A stretch of DNA of 64,000 nt from JAAFHI01 sp039793685 (GTDB lineage: Bacteria > Acidobacteriota > Blastocatellia > Chloracidobacteriales > Chloracidobacteriaceae). The notes below the pieces were generated by a model. That model was not told the DNA's origin. It worked only from the letters and a program-made list of their open reading frames with translations, and searched no databases. How positions within the stretch are numbered: position 1 is the first letter of the stretch; the number at the start of each line of letters is the position of its first letter. The translations under genes and the position numbers were made by a program. This document shows, one piece after another, positions 15,494-24,041 of this stretch. The DNA is taken from the NCBI GenBank assembly GCA_039793685.1, contig JBDRAL010000086.1, forward strand, positions 124,001-188,000, in the 5' to 3' direction.

Positions 15494-17455
15494 ATGAACG
15501 AAACTGTTGCCGTAACGCCGCCCGGTGATCCCATGATCGGCCGCGTCATCGCCGACCGCTATCGAATTCTCAGCAAGCTCGGCGAAGGGGGAATGGGCGC
15601 GGTTTACAAAGCGGAACAGACGAAAATGAGCCGTCTGTGCGCAATCAAGATTTTGAGCGCGTCGTTTGCCTCCGACCGCGACGCGCTGGCCCGTTTCAAC
15701 CGCGAAGCCCAGATGTCGAGCAAGTTCGACCATCCGCACGCCGTCACGATCTACGATTTCGGCGAGGCTGAAGGCGGACTTCATTACCTCGCGATGGAAT
15801 TCGTCGAGGGCGAAATGCTCTCCACGATCCTGCGGCGGGAAGGCGCGCTGCCGGTTGAACGAGTCCTCCATCTGGCCCGTCAGGCCGGGGCGGCGCTCGA
15901 ATCCGCCCACCGGATGAGCATCGTCCACCGGGACCTCAAGCCGGACAACATCATGGTGACCCGGAAGGACGGCATCGAATGGGTCAAGGTCCTCGATTTC
16001 GGCATTGCCAAGGTTGCCGGTGAAAATCCGCAGGCCGGTCAAGACCTGACGCAGGCCGGTATGGTCATCGGGACGCCGCTCTACATGTCGCCGGAGCAGC
16101 TCGCGGGCGAAAAACTCGACCCGCGTTCGGATGTCTACAGCTTCGCCATCATCGTCTATCAAATGCTTTCCGGCGCGCTCCCCTTCCAGGGCGACAACGT
16201 CCAGTCGATGATGATCAAGCGACTTACCGAAGCGCCACTTTCGCTCCGGATGGTCAATCCGCAGGTTCAGGTCGCTCCGGGAATCGAACAGGCGCTGATG
16301 ATGGGCCTCGCGCGCCATCGCGACCAGCGCTGCCAGACGGTGAGCCAGTTCGTTGGCGCCCTTGAAAACGGCGCGGCCCTCACCGGCGGCATCAATCCCG
16401 CCGGCCCGAATCCGACCATCGCCCAGACGCCCGCCTCCGGGACCGTCCCGTTTCCGAACGCCGAGAGCTACAACACGGCCCAGAACCAGCGCCAGAACAC
16501 GCCGCCGAATTTTCCCTACCCGACCCAGCAGCAGGCCCCGCCGCAACCGCCCCCCCAGCAGTACAGCGGGGGGCAGCCGATGCCGACCATGCCCGCCCCC
16601 TCCCCGATTTCGCTGGCCAAGCCGGGCGAACCGTCGGGCGGCTACCAGCAACCCCAGATGGCGCAGCCGTCCGGCGGATACGCCCAGCCCTCCGGCCAGA
16701 CCTATCCTCCCGCGCCGCCCGTCATGCCACAGCAACCAGCCCGGAAAAAAGGCGGAATGGGCATCATTCTGGTCGTGGTATTCCTGTTCCTCGCCGTTCT
16801 GGTCGTCGGCGGCGGAATTGGCGGCTATTTTCTTTTCTTCCGAAGCAGCGATCCGGTTGTCGGCAACGATCCGAATGGTAATAACGGGAACAATGGCAAT
16901 AACGGGAACAATGGAAACTCACTTCCGAAAAACCCCGGGATCACCCCTGCCGCCCAGACGGCTTTCGATGCCGGGGTAAAGCTTTTGGACAGGAAGGATT
17001 ACAGCGGCGCGGAGTCCAAGTTCCGTGAAGCGGTCCGGGAAAGCCAGGATTTCGGGAAGGCTCACCTGAACCTTGGAATCGCCTATTTCAACCAGAAGAA
17101 GTTTTCCGACGCCATCGAGGAATTCGACAAGGCCGCCCGGCTGTGCGACGAGAAACAGTGCAAGAACTTCGCCCACAGCTATCGCGGGCGGACAAACTGG
17201 GAGCAGAAGAAATACGGTGCCGCCGCCGATGATTTCGAAAAAGCCGTGGCCGCCGACGCCAACGATTATTCATCCCTCGCGTTTCAGGGCTTCATGCTGA
17301 AACTCGACGGGAAAGCCGCCAGAGCCGGGACGCTGTTTGATCAGGTCCTGTCGGGCAGTAACGATTCCAACTTGAAGGATGTCGTCAAACAGGTGAAAGG
17401 CGGGGCAACGCCCCCCGCGGTCGCCAGCGACGCCGGTGTCGGCCCCGGCCAGTAA
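15494..17455 (+). CDS. Transmembrane Ser/Thr protein kinase with extracytoplasmic TPR domain (653 aa)
   Basis: ATG 15494 follows TTAGAGAGGCCCA. The kinase domain at about 17-285 is complete: GEGGMGAVY loop, CAIKIL lysine, HRDLKPDN (H145-R146-D147), LDFGIAK, LYMSPEQ. A long Pro/Gln/Tyr-rich linker (about 290-415) precedes a membrane helix (about 421-450). An Asn/Gly repeat (NGNNGNNGNNGN, encoded by a short tandem DNA repeat at about 16876-16918) joins it to three or four TPR units. The C-terminal tail (SDAGVGPGQ) is shared with the next gene. The TPR part probably binds an extracytoplasmic partner and sets kinase activity. A terminator follows at 17496. Confidence 0.92.
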   Translation: MNETVAVTPPGDPMIGRVIADRYRILSKLGEGGMGAVYKAEQTKMSRLCAIKILSASFASDRDALARFNREAQMSSKFDHPHAVTIYDFGEAEGGLHYLAMEFVEGEMLSTILRREGALPVERVLHLARQAGAALESAHRMSIVHRDLKPDNIMVTRKDGIEWVKVLDFGIAKVAGENPQAGQDLTQAGMVIGTPLYMSPEQLAGEKLDPRSDVYSFAIIVYQMLSGALPFQGDNVQSMMIKRLTEAPLSLRMVNPQVQVAPGIEQALMMGLARHRDQRCQTVSQFVGALENGAALTGGINPAGPNPTIAQTPASGTVPFPNAESYNTAQNQRQNTPPNFPYPTQQQAPPQPPPQQYSGGQPMPTMPAPSPISLAKPGEPSGGYQQPQMAQPSGGYAQPSGQTYPPAPPVMPQQPARKKGGMGIILVVVFLFLAVLVVGGGIGGYFLFFRSSDPVVGNDPNGNNGNNGNNGNNGNSLPKNPGITPAAQTAFDAGVKLLDRKDYSGAESKFREAVRESQDFGKAHLNLGIAYFNQKKFSDAIEEFDKAARLCDEKQCKNFAHSYRGRTNWEQKKYGAAADDFEKAVAADANDYSSLAFQGFMLKLDGKAARAGTLFDQVLSGSNDSNLKDVVKQVKGGATPPAVASDAGVGPGQ

Positions 17456-17495
17456 CGCCATCGGTTCAATTCTTCACGGTCCGTTTTTTTCAAGG

Positions 17496-17530
17496 TCCGG
17501 GTGGTCCGCCACCCGGATTTTCATTTTGTT
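17496..17530 (+). terminator. Rho-independent terminator after the kinase-TPR gene
   Basis: A 9-bp perfect stem (TCCGGGTGG / CCACCCGGA) with a TCCG tetraloop is followed by TTTTCATTTTGTTTT. Confidence 0.85.
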
Positions 17531-17749
17531 TTGCCTTTTTTTCCTGACCAAAAGCGCCCCGTGATACGCAAAAACTTGCTGGACCGCGGTTTTCGGGCTT
17601 ATCGTGCCCGTCACCAATAAGACCTTTTGCTTCAACGATCTCAACCAACGATTCAAATCAGAATAAAGGTATTCCATATGGCTTGATCCAATACCGCCGA
17701 ATCGCGAAAACCCGAGACCCGGGTTGACCCGCTGGCCCACGTTTTTGAA

Positions 17750-18553
17750 ATGCCCGCCGAACCCCGCCGGGTCGTCCGCCACCCGAACGTCCGGGTGATG
17801 CCGGCCATCCCCGCAATCACCCCCACCGCCACCGAACCGGAATCCTTCATTTCACGCAACCGAACCACGCTTCTCACCCTGACCATTGCCCTCGGGATGC
17901 TCCTGATGCTGGTTGTCGGTCTGTTTCTGGGTGGTTTGGGCGTCTACCTCTATTTCAATTCCTCAAAACTCATTGAAACAACTCAAAAGCCGGCCCTTCC
18001 CCGCGAAAATTCACCGTCCAGGCCCACCCGACTCGGCCCCGGTCCCGAATCACAAAAGTATCTGGATCAGGGAAACGAAAATTTGAAGAACGGCCGTTTT
18101 CGTGACGCGGAAGAAAATTTCCGCGAGGCCGTCAGGCTCTCGCCGAATAACGCGAACTGTCTGATCCATCTCGGTTCCAGCCTGTTTCACCAGGGAAAAT
18201 TTTCCGAAGCGAAAGACACCTTTCAGCACGTCACCCAACTCCCCGCCGAAAAGTTCTATTTGAACTATGCCTATTCCTACATGGGACGGATCGAGTGGGA
18301 GCGGGGGTACTACTCACTGGCGACCACCAGTTTCGAGAGAGCGGTCGAATTGGCGCCCAATGACTTTGGCTCAATGGCCTGTCTCGGATTTGTTCAAAAG
18401 CTGGCGGGAAATACCTCGGAGGCCGAAACCAACCTGAAAAAAGTGCTGGCCGGGAGCAACGACGAAGAACTCAGGAAGATTGTTCAAAAGGTTCTCGACG
18501 GCGCCCAGCCTCCGACGACCGCGACGGATGCCGGACTCGGCCCGGGTCGGTAA
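17750..18553 (+). CDS. Membrane-anchored TPR protein, kinase-less paralogue of the preceding gene (267 aa)
   Basis: Residues about 1-40 are a short basic N-terminal segment, 41-68 a single membrane helix, and 100-250 TPR units aligning with those of the kinase just upstream. The tails match too (KVLDGAQPPTTATDAGLGPGR here, QVKGGATPPAVASDAGVGPGQ there). It therefore looks like a partial duplicate that lost or never had the kinase domain. No good ribosome site precedes ATG 17750; ATG 17798 is an alternative. It could compete for the same extracytoplasmic partner as the kinase, which is inference. Confidence 0.75.
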   Translation: MPAEPRRVVRHPNVRVMPAIPAITPTATEPESFISRNRTTLLTLTIALGMLLMLVVGLFLGGLGVYLYFNSSKLIETTQKPALPRENSPSRPTRLGPGPESQKYLDQGNENLKNGRFRDAEENFREAVRLSPNNANCLIHLGSSLFHQGKFSEAKDTFQHVTQLPAEKFYLNYAYSYMGRIEWERGYYSLATTSFERAVELAPNDFGSMACLGFVQKLAGNTSEAETNLKKVLAGSNDEELRKIVQKVLDGAQPPTTATDAGLGPGR

Positions 18554-18567
18554 CCGCCCCATCTTTT

Positions 18568-18663
18568 TCGATTGAAGATTTTCGTTTCTTTCCCGTACCC
18601 TGCGGTTTCGCCCTTGAGCGACGATTTCTGATTCCCCTTCGAAAATCGAAAATCTTCAATCGA
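18568..18663. repeat. Intergenic 17-bp perfect inverted repeat before pyrC
   Basis: TCGATTGAAGATTTTCG at 18568-18584 is exactly mirrored by CGAAAATCTTCAATCGA at 18647-18663, seven bases before the pyrC start. Related A/T-rich words (GATTTTCGATTTC) occur at 40384-40435. Confidence 0.85.
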
Positions 18664-18670
18664 ACTTCCA

Positions 18671-19948
18671 ATGCCTCTCCTCATTCGTAACGGACGCCTC
18701 GTCGATCCCTCGCAAAACCTCGACCAAATCACCGACCTCCTGATTTCCGAAGGAAAAGTTTCGGCCATTGGAAATACAGGTGAACCTTCAGCCGATACGG
18801 AAATCTTCGACGCGACCGGAAAAATCGTCGCGCCGGGTTTCATCGACATCCACGTACACCTGCGCGAACCCGGTTTTACGTCAAAGGAAACCATCGCGAC
18901 CGGCACTATGGCTGCCGCGCGGGGCGGTTTTTCCGCCGTCTGCTGCATGGCCAACACTTCGCCGGTCAACGATTCCGCGCTCATCACGCGCTACATCATG
19001 GATCGCGTCCGGGAATCGGCGGCGGTACGGGTCTACCCTATCGGCGCGATTACCAAGGGCCTCGAAGGCCAGGCGCTCGCCGAAATCGGAGGGATGGTTG
19101 AAGCCGGTGCGGTCGCGATTTCCGACGACGGACATTCCGTCTCAAGTGCCCAGATGATGCGGCGGGCACTCGAATATGCCGCCGATTTCGGGATTCCGGT
19201 GGTGGATCACTGTGAAAACAAAGACCTTGCGGCTGGCGGCATCATCAACGAAGGTCACTATTCGACCCTTCTCGGTCTGCGGGGAATGACCCGTGCGGCC
19301 GAGGAGGTGGATGTCGCCCGCGACATCGTTCTCGCGGAACTGACTGGCGCGCACATTCACATCGCCCACCTCAGCACCGCCGGTTCGCTGAAACTCGTTC
19401 GTCGGGCACAGGCGGAAGGGTTGAAGGTTTCCTGCGAAGTCACGCCGCACCACCTCACGCTGACCGAGGAACTGGCCGAAGGCTACAACCCGAACGCAAA
19501 GATGAATCCGCCCCTCCGGACGCAAGCCGATGTTGACGCCCTGCTCGAAGGTATCGCCGACGGGACCATCGGGGCCATCGCAACCGACCACGCGCCCCAC
19601 ACCGGTCTGGAAAAGGACCAGGTCCTTCCCCACTCGCCCTTCGGCATTATCGGCCTTGAATCGGCCGTCAGTCTGATGCTCGACCGACTCCACCGGACGA
19701 ACGGCATTTCCCTTTCGCGCATCGTGGAACTGTTTTCGACCGGTCCGGCCCGGCTGTTCAACCTGCCCGGCGGTACGCTGAAGGTCGGCGCACCGGCCGA
19801 CGTGACCATTCTGGATATTGAAAAAACCGTCCGGGTCGATGTTTCCGAATGGGCCTCGAAAAGTCGGAATACGCCGTTCGACACCTGGGAACTCAAAGGC
19901 GCGCCGGTCGCGGTCTTCATCAACGGGAAAAAGGTGACTAACGCATGA
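18671..19948 (+). CDS. pyrC: Dihydroorotase, class I (425 aa)
   Basis: It closes carbamoyl-aspartate to dihydroorotate in pyrimidine synthesis (cytoplasm). The first metal-binding motif DIHVHLREPG has H61 and H63. Further conserved blocks are ISDDGHSV, VDHCEN, HIAHLST, and the ATDHAPH loop with its catalytic Asp. The length matches class I bacterial enzymes (about 420-430 aa). The start follows directly on the inverted repeat with no clear ribosome site. The stop overlaps the next start (ATGA at 19945-19948), indicating translational coupling. Confidence 0.95.
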   Translation: MPLLIRNGRLVDPSQNLDQITDLLISEGKVSAIGNTGEPSADTEIFDATGKIVAPGFIDIHVHLREPGFTSKETIATGTMAAARGGFSAVCCMANTSPVNDSALITRYIMDRVRESAAVRVYPIGAITKGLEGQALAEIGGMVEAGAVAISDDGHSVSSAQMMRRALEYAADFGIPVVDHCENKDLAAGGIINEGHYSTLLGLRGMTRAAEEVDVARDIVLAELTGAHIHIAHLSTAGSLKLVRRAQAEGLKVSCEVTPHHLTLTEELAEGYNPNAKMNPPLRTQADVDALLEGIADGTIGAIATDHAPHTGLEKDQVLPHSPFGIIGLESAVSLMLDRLHRTNGISLSRIVELFSTGPARLFNLPGGTLKVGAPADVTILDIEKTVRVDVSEWASKSRNTPFDTWELKGAPVAVFINGKKVTNA

Positions 19949-20040
19949 AACGCAAAGACGCTAAGACGCTAAGACGCAAGAACTACTTTAGAAAGTCGAT
20001 CGTCCTTTGCGCCCTTGCGCCTTTGCGCCTTTGCGTTTCA
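19945..20040. repeat. Inverted CGCAAAGACGC-type repeat overlapping the 5' end of the next gene
   Basis: The left arm (about 19949-19980, AACGCAAAGACGCTAAGACGC...) and right arm (20005-20040, CTTTGCGCCCTTGCGCC...GCGTTT) are imperfect reverse complements. The whole element lies inside the reading frame that begins at 19945. Confidence 0.8.
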
Positions 20041-22203
20041 ATGACATTCGCGGCAATTTTCTCCCTTCCGCTTCTTGCCCAGGACACCAAATCCACGATT
20101 CCGCCCGTCCTCGGACGCATCAACTCGGCCCAGCGTGCCTTCGCACGGCTTCTCCAGCTTGAAGATCAGCGCAATTTCAGTGCCGAAGAATTGAAAACCT
20201 TTCTCCACTCGCCGAATGCCCGGGTCCGGCGGCGCGCCTGTCTCGCGGTAGGTCGCATTGGCGATGAACGAGGGGCCGACAGCCTCATCGAACGCCTCAA
20301 CGATGATGGCAACCCGCGCGTCCGTGCGCTCGCCGCCTTTGGCCTCGGTGAAATTGAAGCACCCCGCGGGACGGAAGATCTGATGAAAATGCTGTCCCGA
20401 AATGGCGAACCGGCGCTGGTGAAAGCCCGCTGCGCCGAGGCCATCGGGAAAATCCTGGCAAATCCGGAAAGTGCAAAAGTCCTTGGAGATCAACAGGTTG
20501 GCGATCTGGTAAAAGCGCTTCTAAACAGTCTTCCGGAACCGACGGCCAAAATAGAAGCCGGAAGCGACGCCGAACTTTTTGCAAATTTGTCCATCACGGC
20601 ACTCCTGCGGGTACGCAAATCCATCACCATTCCCGCACTCGCAAAGCTGTTGAAATCGCCGAACGCCACGGTCCGCTGGCACGCGGGCAACGCCCTCGCG
20701 CGCACGACCGGGATTCCCAACAACACCGAAGCGAAACCGATTGTTCCACTCCTTCTGGCTGCGTTGACCGATGAACATCCGATTGTCCGGGCCAACGCCG
20801 CGCGAGCGCTCCAACCGATAAAAGATCCGTCGGCGACCGCGCCGCTCATCAAATTACTGGAGGACCCGGAACTCAACGTCCGGATTTGCGCCATCCGGGC
20901 GCTTGGAGCGAGCAAGGACGCCGCCGCGGTGGCCCCGCTGGCGGCACAACTCGAAAAACAGGTCGAGAAACTGAAGGCCGTTCCTGACGCCGAGCGCGCA
21001 ACCTGGGAAGGACTCCCCTATGCCCTGACCCTCGCAACGGCGCTCGGCGACCTCGAAGCCCGCGCCGCCGCCGCCCCTCTGCTGGAACTGCGCACCCTTC
21101 CCACCGGCGGGATCGGGTCGAATCCGGAAACCGAAATTGCGGTCGCCAAACTTGATACCAATGCGTTTCTGGGCCTTCCGCCAATGGGTGCGAAACCCGG
21201 CGCAATTCAAATCAGCCTCGACGGCTGGCAAAACATCGCCAACTTCTGCGCCGGAGCCGAGGTTGTCCCGGTCGGGAACGCCGGGCTGGCGGCCTACCTC
21301 GAAGAACTTTCAAAAGTCTCAAAACTCGACGCCCGCGCCAGAACCGCGCTTATCCCCGCCTACGTCAAACACAATCCGACCAAGGCGTTACCGTTTCTTC
21401 TGGGTGAATTGAAACACCCGGATGTACTTGTCCGGGCGACGGCGGCGGGGGCGTTGGCGGAACTCCCGCTGGACGAGCAGATTTCAAACGCACTGGTGGC
21501 GGCGCTTCCGTCCACCAAAAACGACGAATTGAACGACGCGCGGCTGGCAATTCTTGACGCGCTTTCCAAATACGACACACCGACCGCCAAACAGGCGCTT
21601 CAGACTGCGCTTCGCGATCCCGACTACCTCACGCGCCGCAAAGCGGGCGAAATTCTCTTAAAGAAGATGAGCGTGGCCGAAAAAGAGCGGCAGGAAGCCG
21701 ACATCAGGACGAAAATCGGCATCTGCCGGACCGGTCGGGATGAAAAATTCTATCAGCGCATCGTCAAACTCTACGGTTTGAACCCGCAGGCCATTATCGA
21801 AACCACCAAGGGCGCGCTTCAGGTGGAACTTTTCCCGGAAGATGCCCCGCTGAATGTCGAGAGCTTCGTCACCCTCGCGGAAAAAGGTTTTTTCAAGGAC
21901 ATCACCTTTCATCGGGTCGTCCCGAACTTCGTCGTTCAGGGGGGCGATCCGCGCGGCGACGGCAACGGCGGTCCGGGCTATCAGATTCGCTGTGAAATCA
22001 ATGAAAAACCTTACGAACGCGGGTCCGTGGGCATGGCGCTTTCCGGCAAGGACACCGGCGGCAGCCAGTTTTTCTTCTGCCACACCCCCCAGCCCCATCT
22101 CGATGGCGGGTACACCGTTTTCGGGCGCGTCATCAACGGTCTCGACGTGATGGACAAACTCACCCGGGGCGACCGGATTCTCTCCATCGAAATCATCCGG
22201 TGA
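19945..22203 (+). CDS. Exported HEAT-repeat protein with C-terminal cyclophilin-type peptidyl-prolyl isomerase (752 aa)
   Basis: ATG 19945 overlaps the pyrC stop (ATGA) and has AAGGTGA upstream. Its first 32 codons come from an intergenic repeat, but they read as a basic N-terminus (MKRKDAKTLRRK) followed by a long hydrophobic stretch ending LLAQ, a credible signal peptide. ATG 20041 is the alternative start and would leave a very short signal. Residues about 55-580 hold many HEAT/PBS-lyase-like helical repeats (RRRACLAVGRIGD, RALAAFGLGEIE). Residues about 610-750 are a cyclophilin domain (FHRVVPNFVVQGGD, GSQFFFCH). It likely folds or scaffolds proteins in the periplasm. Confidence 0.88.
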   Translation: MKRKDAKTLRRKNYFRKSIVLCALAPLRLCVSMTFAAIFSLPLLAQDTKSTIPPVLGRINSAQRAFARLLQLEDQRNFSAEELKTFLHSPNARVRRRACLAVGRIGDERGADSLIERLNDDGNPRVRALAAFGLGEIEAPRGTEDLMKMLSRNGEPALVKARCAEAIGKILANPESAKVLGDQQVGDLVKALLNSLPEPTAKIEAGSDAELFANLSITALLRVRKSITIPALAKLLKSPNATVRWHAGNALARTTGIPNNTEAKPIVPLLLAALTDEHPIVRANAARALQPIKDPSATAPLIKLLEDPELNVRICAIRALGASKDAAAVAPLAAQLEKQVEKLKAVPDAERATWEGLPYALTLATALGDLEARAAAAPLLELRTLPTGGIGSNPETEIAVAKLDTNAFLGLPPMGAKPGAIQISLDGWQNIANFCAGAEVVPVGNAGLAAYLEELSKVSKLDARARTALIPAYVKHNPTKALPFLLGELKHPDVLVRATAAGALAELPLDEQISNALVAALPSTKNDELNDARLAILDALSKYDTPTAKQALQTALRDPDYLTRRKAGEILLKKMSVAEKERQEADIRTKIGICRTGRDEKFYQRIVKLYGLNPQAIIETTKGALQVELFPEDAPLNVESFVTLAEKGFFKDITFHRVVPNFVVQGGDPRGDGNGGPGYQIRCEINEKPYERGSVGMALSGKDTGGSQFFFCHTPQPHLDGGYTVFGRVINGLDVMDKLTRGDRILSIEIIR

Positions 22204-22209
22204 GTTTTT

Positions 22210-22246
22210 CCTTGTGTCTTTGTGCCTTCGTGTCTTTGTGTTTTGC
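22210..22246. repeat. TCTTTGTGCCTTCGTGTC-type repeat after the HEAT-cyclophilin gene
   Basis: This is the reverse-strand version of the word family at 11258 and 19945. It fills the gap between the TGA at 22203 and the converging stop at 22248. Confidence 0.7.
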
Positions 22247-22247
22247 C

Positions 22248-22949
22248 TTACGTCAATCGCTTGATCGTGTCCCGAACCTTCGCCGGAATCGGTAACTTCA
22301 ATCGCCGTTTCTGAACCGGCCGGGCCAAAACGTACCTCGTATGAGGCAGTTCCGTCTGCGCGATGTCTTCCGGGGTCGTGTTTTTCGTCTCGATTTCGGG
22401 CGCGAAATCAATTCCCACGGTTAAAAACAGGTGTTGGACAAACGCGGAGCAGAACATCGCGCGGTCGCGTTCGAGAATGTTCCGACGTTCCCGCAATCGG
22501 TCTTCGTGGAGCGACAGAAAGGTCCCAAATACCTCCCGCAACGAGTATTTCGTATTGCTCGCCAGCAAATTCAGCCCCTCGGTGAGCAGTTGCGTCGCCC
22601 GCGCCTCGTCCAGCCCGAAATCGAGAACCGCGAGATTGGTGAAATATTCGTCATCGTGGTACTTCGTGACCCGGTTTTCCTGTACGCCGAGCCGGATAAT
22701 CCGCCGGTGGATGTCCAGATCGGACTCGATGACCCAGTGCTGACCGTCGAGGCGTTTTCCCTGAAACACGAAGGCATGCCCCCACAGACTCCACGAACCG
22801 TCGTCGCGCTGGCGGCGCTGGGCGCGGCGGATCATTTTTTCGATGATGTGGGGACCGCCGGCCAGTCCGATGCACCCGGCCTTGGCGTGACGTTCGAGAA
22901 ATTCGGCGTTGGTAAGCGAGTCGTATTCGACGACCTGAACCGATGACAT
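22248..22949 (-). CDS. Permuted papain-like (YiiX/NlpC-P60-type) protein (233 aa)
   Basis: ATG at 22949 with GAGG upstream is chosen over a longer frame. The order of motifs is GHAFVFQ (H58), WVIESD (E75) and FCSAFV (C167). This His-Glu-Cys order is what circularly permuted papain-fold proteins (YiiX/LRAT-like) show. Such proteins act as amidases or thioesterases on lipids or peptides. No signal peptide is visible. It is divergent from the ABC ATPase at 23101, and its 3' end converges on a repeat. The assignment rests on motif pattern only. Confidence 0.55.
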   Translation of the reverse strand: MSSVQVVEYDSLTNAEFLERHAKAGCIGLAGGPHIIEKMIRRAQRRQRDDGSWSLWGHAFVFQGKRLDGQHWVIESDLDIHRRIIRLGVQENRVTKYHDDEYFTNLAVLDFGLDEARATQLLTEGLNLLASNTKYSLREVFGTFLSLHEDRLRERRNILERDRAMFCSAFVQHLFLTVGIDFAPEIETKNTTPEDIAQTELPHTRYVLARPVQKRRLKLPIPAKVRDTIKRLT

Positions 22950-23100
22950 AGCGGGCCTCGAAGGAAAAATGCGGTTTTGGAATTGCCCACGCACCCTACC
23001 CCAGCCGCGCACGCCCGAAAAGACGATTCCTTGCCCTCGCGCCATCGGCGGCGGAGAATGGAACCAGGTGTTTCCATTCGCGGCTTCACGGAGGCCCCCG

Positions 23101-23970
23101 ATGACAACCACATCCGCCCTCGAATTTCAGAATGTCGCCCTTTCGTTCGATGCCGAAAACGTACTCGAAAACGTCAGTTTTCAACTGCAACCCGGTGAGT
23201 TGCTGTGCTTTACGGGACTGACCGGATCAGGAAAAACGGTTCTCGTCAGAACCGCCGCCGGACTTGAAACCGCCGATTCAGGGCGAATCTTCGTTTTCGG
23301 TCGGGAAATCGAAAACCTTCCTGAAGACGCCCTGCTCGACATTCGGAGTCGGCAGATGGGATTCGTTTTTCAGGATGAAGCGCTCTTTACGGGGATGACG
23401 GTTTTTGAAAACACCGCCTTTCGGCTGAGCGAACACGAAGTCTCCGAGGAGGAAACCGAGGCGGCGGTGTCGGAGCTGCTCGCCTTCGTCGGACTCGACG
23501 GGCATGAAGACAAACTTCCCGAGGAACTTTCCGGCGGGATGCGCCGGCGGCTGGAGTTTGCCCGGGCCATGGTGGGGTGGCCGAAAATCATGTTTTACGA
23601 CGAGCCGACAGCCGGTCTGGATCCGGTCAATTCCCGGCACATCCTCGACCTCATCATTCGCGGACGCGACATCCACGGCATTTCGGGGCTGTTTGTTTCA
23701 AAGGAACTCAACCAGATTTCCTATCTTTCACACCACGTCGCCGTTCAAACCGAATCGGGGGTTGAAATCCTCCCCGCTGATGCCGCCCATCCCTCCAGAA
23801 CTTCAGTTCGGGTTCTCGAAAACGGCCGAATCGCATTTTCGGGAACGTGGGAGGAATTTCACGAAAGCGATACACCGGCGGTGACGGCCCTCACCCACCC
23901 GGAACGGCTGCCGCGAAAAAAGGACGCCTACGTTCCGGAACACTGGAAACACCGAAATGACTCGACATGA
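23101..23970 (+). CDS. ABC transporter ATP-binding protein, MlaF-like (289 aa)
   Basis: ATG 23101 follows GGAGG at good spacing. It has Walker A GLTGSGKT, Q-loop FVFQDEALF, signature LSGGMRRR and Walker B IMFYDEPTAGLDP. The LSGGM signature and overall pattern resemble the MlaF/Ttg2A ATPases that drive phospholipid transport between membranes. No MlaE permease or MCE-domain gene lies in the window, so this is an orphan subunit or belongs to another transporter. It ends in a convergent terminator. Confidence 0.85.
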   Translation: MTTTSALEFQNVALSFDAENVLENVSFQLQPGELLCFTGLTGSGKTVLVRTAAGLETADSGRIFVFGREIENLPEDALLDIRSRQMGFVFQDEALFTGMTVFENTAFRLSEHEVSEEETEAAVSELLAFVGLDGHEDKLPEELSGGMRRRLEFARAMVGWPKIMFYDEPTAGLDPVNSRHILDLIIRGRDIHGISGLFVSKELNQISYLSHHVAVQTESGVEILPADAAHPSRTSVRVLENGRIAFSGTWEEFHESDTPAVTALTHPERLPRKKDAYVPEHWKHRNDST

Positions 23971-23985
23971 GTTCAAAAAAGAAGA

Positions 23986-24025
23986 CGCGCGGGACTGAAG
24001 GATCAGTCACCGCGCGATTTCTTTT
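23986..24025. terminator. Convergent terminator
   Basis: Left arm CGCGCGGGACTGA pairs with TCAGTCACCGCGCG (one bulged A), loop AGGA, followed by ATTTCTTTT. It lies between the ABC ATPase and the minus-strand coiled-coil gene. Confidence 0.88.
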
Positions 24026-24041
24026 CGGTTAAACGTTTGAA

